A DNA stretch of 64,000 nt from Paenarthrobacter ilicis (lineage in GTDB: Bacteria; Actinomycetota; Actinomycetes; Actinomycetales; Micrococcaceae). How positions within the stretch are numbered: position 1 is the first letter of the stretch; every line of letters starts with the position of its first letter. Location of the stretch: assembly GCF_016907545.1 (NCBI RefSeq), contig NZ_JAFBCD010000001.1, forward strand, positions 186,001 through 250,000. The letters run 5' to 3'. This document shows, one piece after another, positions 61,964-64,000 of this stretch. The position numbers were made by a program, and so were the translations under genes. The notes beneath the pieces are model-generated. The model made no database searches, was not told where the DNA came from, and saw only the letters and a program-made list of their open reading frames with translations.

Positions 61964-63628
61964 ATGGATCAAGTAATGGTGGACGGTGGAGGCGGTCCGT
62001 CCCGGGCCGCTGCCATGGCTGCGGCCGGCGATCCCCGGATTATCGCCATGGTCCGGCAGGGCGACACGGAGGCCTTCGATGAGCTGTACCAGCGGCATCT
62101 CAGTGTGGCCGTTTATGTAGCCCGCTCCCAGACTGACAACCCCAGCGATGCCGATGACGTTGTGGCTGAATCCTTCGCTTCCATCTTCCAGCAGTTGATG
62201 GAGGGAAAGGGGCCGGATGAGTTCTTTCGGTCCTACCTCCTGACGGTGGTGCGGAGGACCGCCCACGACCGGAACCGCAAAGCCCGCCGGATGCCCACAT
62301 CAGTGGACGACTCTGTGCTGGATTCCCCTGTCCTGGACCACGATCCGGTTCTCAGCGACCTCGAGTCGGGGATCATGGCCAAAGCCTTCAAATCCCTGCC
62401 GGAACGGTGGCAGGCCGTTTTGTGGCACTTGGATATTGAAGGCTTGAAGCCTGCAGCGGTGGCGCCCTTTGTGGGGCTCTCGCCCAACGGGGTATCCTCG
62501 CTGGCCATCCGTGCCCGCGAGGGATTGCGGCAAGCCTATCTGCAGCAGCACATTACCCGGACAGTGGATGAAGGCTGCGAGGAATACGCCAGCCAACTGG
62601 GCAAATATGCCCGCAACGCTTTGAAGCGAACATCCCAGGAGAAAGTGAGCGCCCACCTCGAGGGGTGTGCCAAATGCACTGCCCTGCTGATTGAGCTCAA
62701 CGATGTCCAGGGCGGCATGAAGGCCATCCTGTTCCCGGTCATCACCGGCGTCACGTTCACGCCCGGCTTCCTCACCGCTGCCGGCCAGGGAACCCATGGC
62801 CCTGCGGTTGCTTCCAGCGCGGGACGTCCGGCCCCGCGGCGCGTGCAGGGTATTCCTGCCGGACGGGGGAGCATGGGTGGGGCGTGGAAGCTGACGATCG
62901 CCATAGTGGCAGCGGCCATGGCATTGGTGGCGGCCCTGGCGTGGGTCCTGCAACAGAACGCGGGATCCGGTGCGGGGAACAGCAACCCGGCAGCGAACAG
63001 CACCACCCAGTCCGCCGCAGGCAAGGATGCGCCGCCAGCTTCTGCCCAGGACCCCAATCCCGGCGGGGAAACTCCCGGATCGTCAACCTCCCCAAGCCCC
63101 GGAGGCAGTGCAGCCTCGGCTCCCGCTGATTCGGAGAAAGCACCCGGTACGACGGCGGGAGGTTCAGCCGCCGTCGGAGGTCCTCCGGGTTCCGCATCGC
63201 GGGGCGGTGTGGTTGTGGTGGACTCGGGCACCATAGTGTCCGCGCCGGAGCCCAAGGGTTCTGCAGGGGTGTCACCTTCCAGCAGCCCGGTCCGTGCGGA
63301 CTTCTCGGCAGGAGAGGCTGCAGAAAGCGACCAGCGGGAGCTGAAAGTTCGGTTCAGCCTGGCGGGCGAAATGCCGCCGGGCCCTGCAACAGTGGATTTC
63401 AGCTTCCCGGACCAGACCACCTTCCGCGCAGGTGCCACCGTGCCGGGTGGGTGGACATGCGACGAAACTGAACGCGGGATCCGGTGCGCCACCGGTTCCT
63501 TGGAGCCGGGGGACCTGGAGTTCGCGTTCGGTGCTGTCCTGTCAGGGCCCGGCGAATGGGGAACATTGAACTACGTGTTCAGCGGTCAGAACATCACCTC
63601 AAGGTCGTTCACGAACCAGTTCAATTAG
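61964..63628 (+). CDS. ECF sigma factor fused to zinc-finger, transmembrane and extracellular domains
   Basis: A 554-aa protein that combines a sigma factor with what is normally a separate anti-sigma factor. Region 2 lies at about residues 35-105 (AFDELYQRHLSVAVYVARSQTDNPSDADDVVAESFASIFQQL), region 4 at about 140-195 (FKSLPERWQAVLWHLDIEGLKPAAVAPFVGLSPNGVSSLAIRAREGLRQAY). H231-x3-C235-x2-C238 forms an anti-sigma-like zinc motif. A membrane helix (TIAIVAAAMALVAALAWVL, about residues 308-326), a Ser/Pro/Gly-rich stalk and an extracellular domain ending GEWGTLNYVFSGQNITS follow. No protease site is visible. Confidence 0.9.
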   Translation: MDQVMVDGGGGPSRAAAMAAAGDPRIIAMVRQGDTEAFDELYQRHLSVAVYVARSQTDNPSDADDVVAESFASIFQQLMEGKGPDEFFRSYLLTVVRRTAHDRNRKARRMPTSVDDSVLDSPVLDHDPVLSDLESGIMAKAFKSLPERWQAVLWHLDIEGLKPAAVAPFVGLSPNGVSSLAIRAREGLRQAYLQQHITRTVDEGCEEYASQLGKYARNALKRTSQEKVSAHLEGCAKCTALLIELNDVQGGMKAILFPVITGVTFTPGFLTAAGQGTHGPAVASSAGRPAPRRVQGIPAGRGSMGGAWKLTIAIVAAAMALVAALAWVLQQNAGSGAGNSNPAANSTTQSAAGKDAPPASAQDPNPGGETPGSSTSPSPGGSAASAPADSEKAPGTTAGGSAAVGGPPGSASRGGVVVVDSGTIVSAPEPKGSAGVSPSSSPVRADFSAGEAAESDQRELKVRFSLAGEMPPGPATVDFSFPDQTTFRAGATVPGGWTCDETERGIRCATGSLEPGDLEFAFGAVLSGPGEWGTLNYVFSGQNITSRSFTNQFN

Positions 63629-63787
63629 GGACCCAGGGGAGATCCGCAGCCCTCCCAAAGATTCTTTAAAACTTTTTCGATTTTTCGCGTCACGAATCGG
63701 TGCCTGCCCACACTATCCCAGTGAGGTTCCCTATGTTCGGTTCCTCGCTGTCATTTTCCGGGTAGTAACTGAAGGACCAGCGCACTG

Positions 63788-64000
63788 ATGAACCACGCAC
63801 ACCTCCACCGATTCCTGACTGCCGCTCTGGCAGCCGTGGTGTTGTTCGCGGGCATCTGTATCAGTTCATCTGAGCCGGCATCGGCCACGCTCGCCGGTAG
63901 GCCTGGCCTGGTTCAGCCCGGCAACGTTGTGTACAGCGAGGACTTCTCCAGCCGGGATGCAACCGGCTCCGCCATCAGTCTCCTCGACTACGCCGGCGGC
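63788..64000 (+). CDS. Secreted protein, N-terminal fragment
   Basis: Cut by the right edge after 71 codons. ATG 63788 with AAGGA upstream. The signal peptide FLTAALAAVVLFAGICISSSEPASA should be cleaved after SASA, and the mature part starts TLAGRPGLVQPGNVVYSEDFSSRDATG. The VYSEDFSS motif is often found at the front of large secreted actinobacterial proteins with repeated domains. It lies 159 bp after the fused sigma-factor gene and could be its target. Confidence 0.8.
   Translation, partial: MNHAHLHRFLTAALAAVVLFAGICISSSEPASATLAGRPGLVQPGNVVYSEDFSSRDATGSAISLLDYAGG

Overview
The window is high-GC, gene-dense DNA of an actinobacterium. The gene content points to the Micrococcaceae, most likely Arthrobacter/Paenarthrobacter: mutY/disA/radA genes, a pst locus with an 11-bp direct-repeat PHO box, GTG starts, an IdeR/DtxR-type iron box, and a StyA1/StyA2B monooxygenase pair of the type known from Rhodococcus and Arthrobacter. 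This assignment is inference from families; no marker gene was compared. No insertion sequence, prophage, CRISPR array or rRNA was seen.

Layout. 1-10.2 kb: the tail of an AraC-type regulator, mutY, a membrane-anchored protein, a glycosyltransferase-lipoprotein-response regulator group, an OmpR-type regulator, then disA, a Pr6Pr-type membrane protein, radA and a FUSC-like protein. 10.3-16.4 kb is phosphate uptake: PHO box, pstS-pstC-pstA-pstB, a strong terminator, then the convergent low-affinity transporter pit with its DUF47 partner. 16.5-19.5 kb holds a lipoprotein, tRNA-Lys(TTT) and small unknown genes. 19.5-27.5 kb has a D-threonine-aldolase-like enzyme, a flavin reductase with a perfect 22-bp palindrome upstream, and a complete urease operon ureABCEFGD plus a nickel permease. 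27.5-30.7 kb has a beta-lactamase-fold hydrolase, an ECF sigma factor with a membrane partner, and two coupled small genes. 30.8-36.6 kb is a five-gene reductase/lactonase operon divergent from an XRE-MmyB regulator. 36.6-38.4 kb has dodecin, an SDR and a universal stress protein.

The most interesting part is 38.4-47.8 kb. A minus-strand operon encodes a 49-aa protein, an SDR, a StyA1-like monooxygenase, a StyA2B monooxygenase-reductase fusion, an FAD oxidoreductase, an isatin-hydrolase-like cyclase and a benzoylformate-decarboxylase-like ThDP enzyme. It faces a divergent AraC regulator. Read together, this looks like a route for oxidising indole (or a related N-heteroaromatic) through isatin and isatinate.

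Directly behind the regulator gene lies a 6.3-kb block (MFS exporter plus a peptide/nickel-type ABC importer) with an iron box in front. It is bounded by a 24-nt exact direct repeat, one copy of which is the 3' end of the regulator gene. The gene order resembles the staphylopine-type (Cnt) metallophore transport module. 54.1-59.9 kb is a FadR-type-regulated four-carbon acid-sugar operon (kinase, dehydrogenase, GntP permease, class II aldolase) with two matching operators. The end carries small genes, an ECF sigma factor fused to a zinc-finger/membrane/extracellular region, and the start of a secreted protein.

Two extragenic palindromes (30.7 and 36.6 kb) share a nearly identical 22-nt arm and look like members of a dispersed repeat family.
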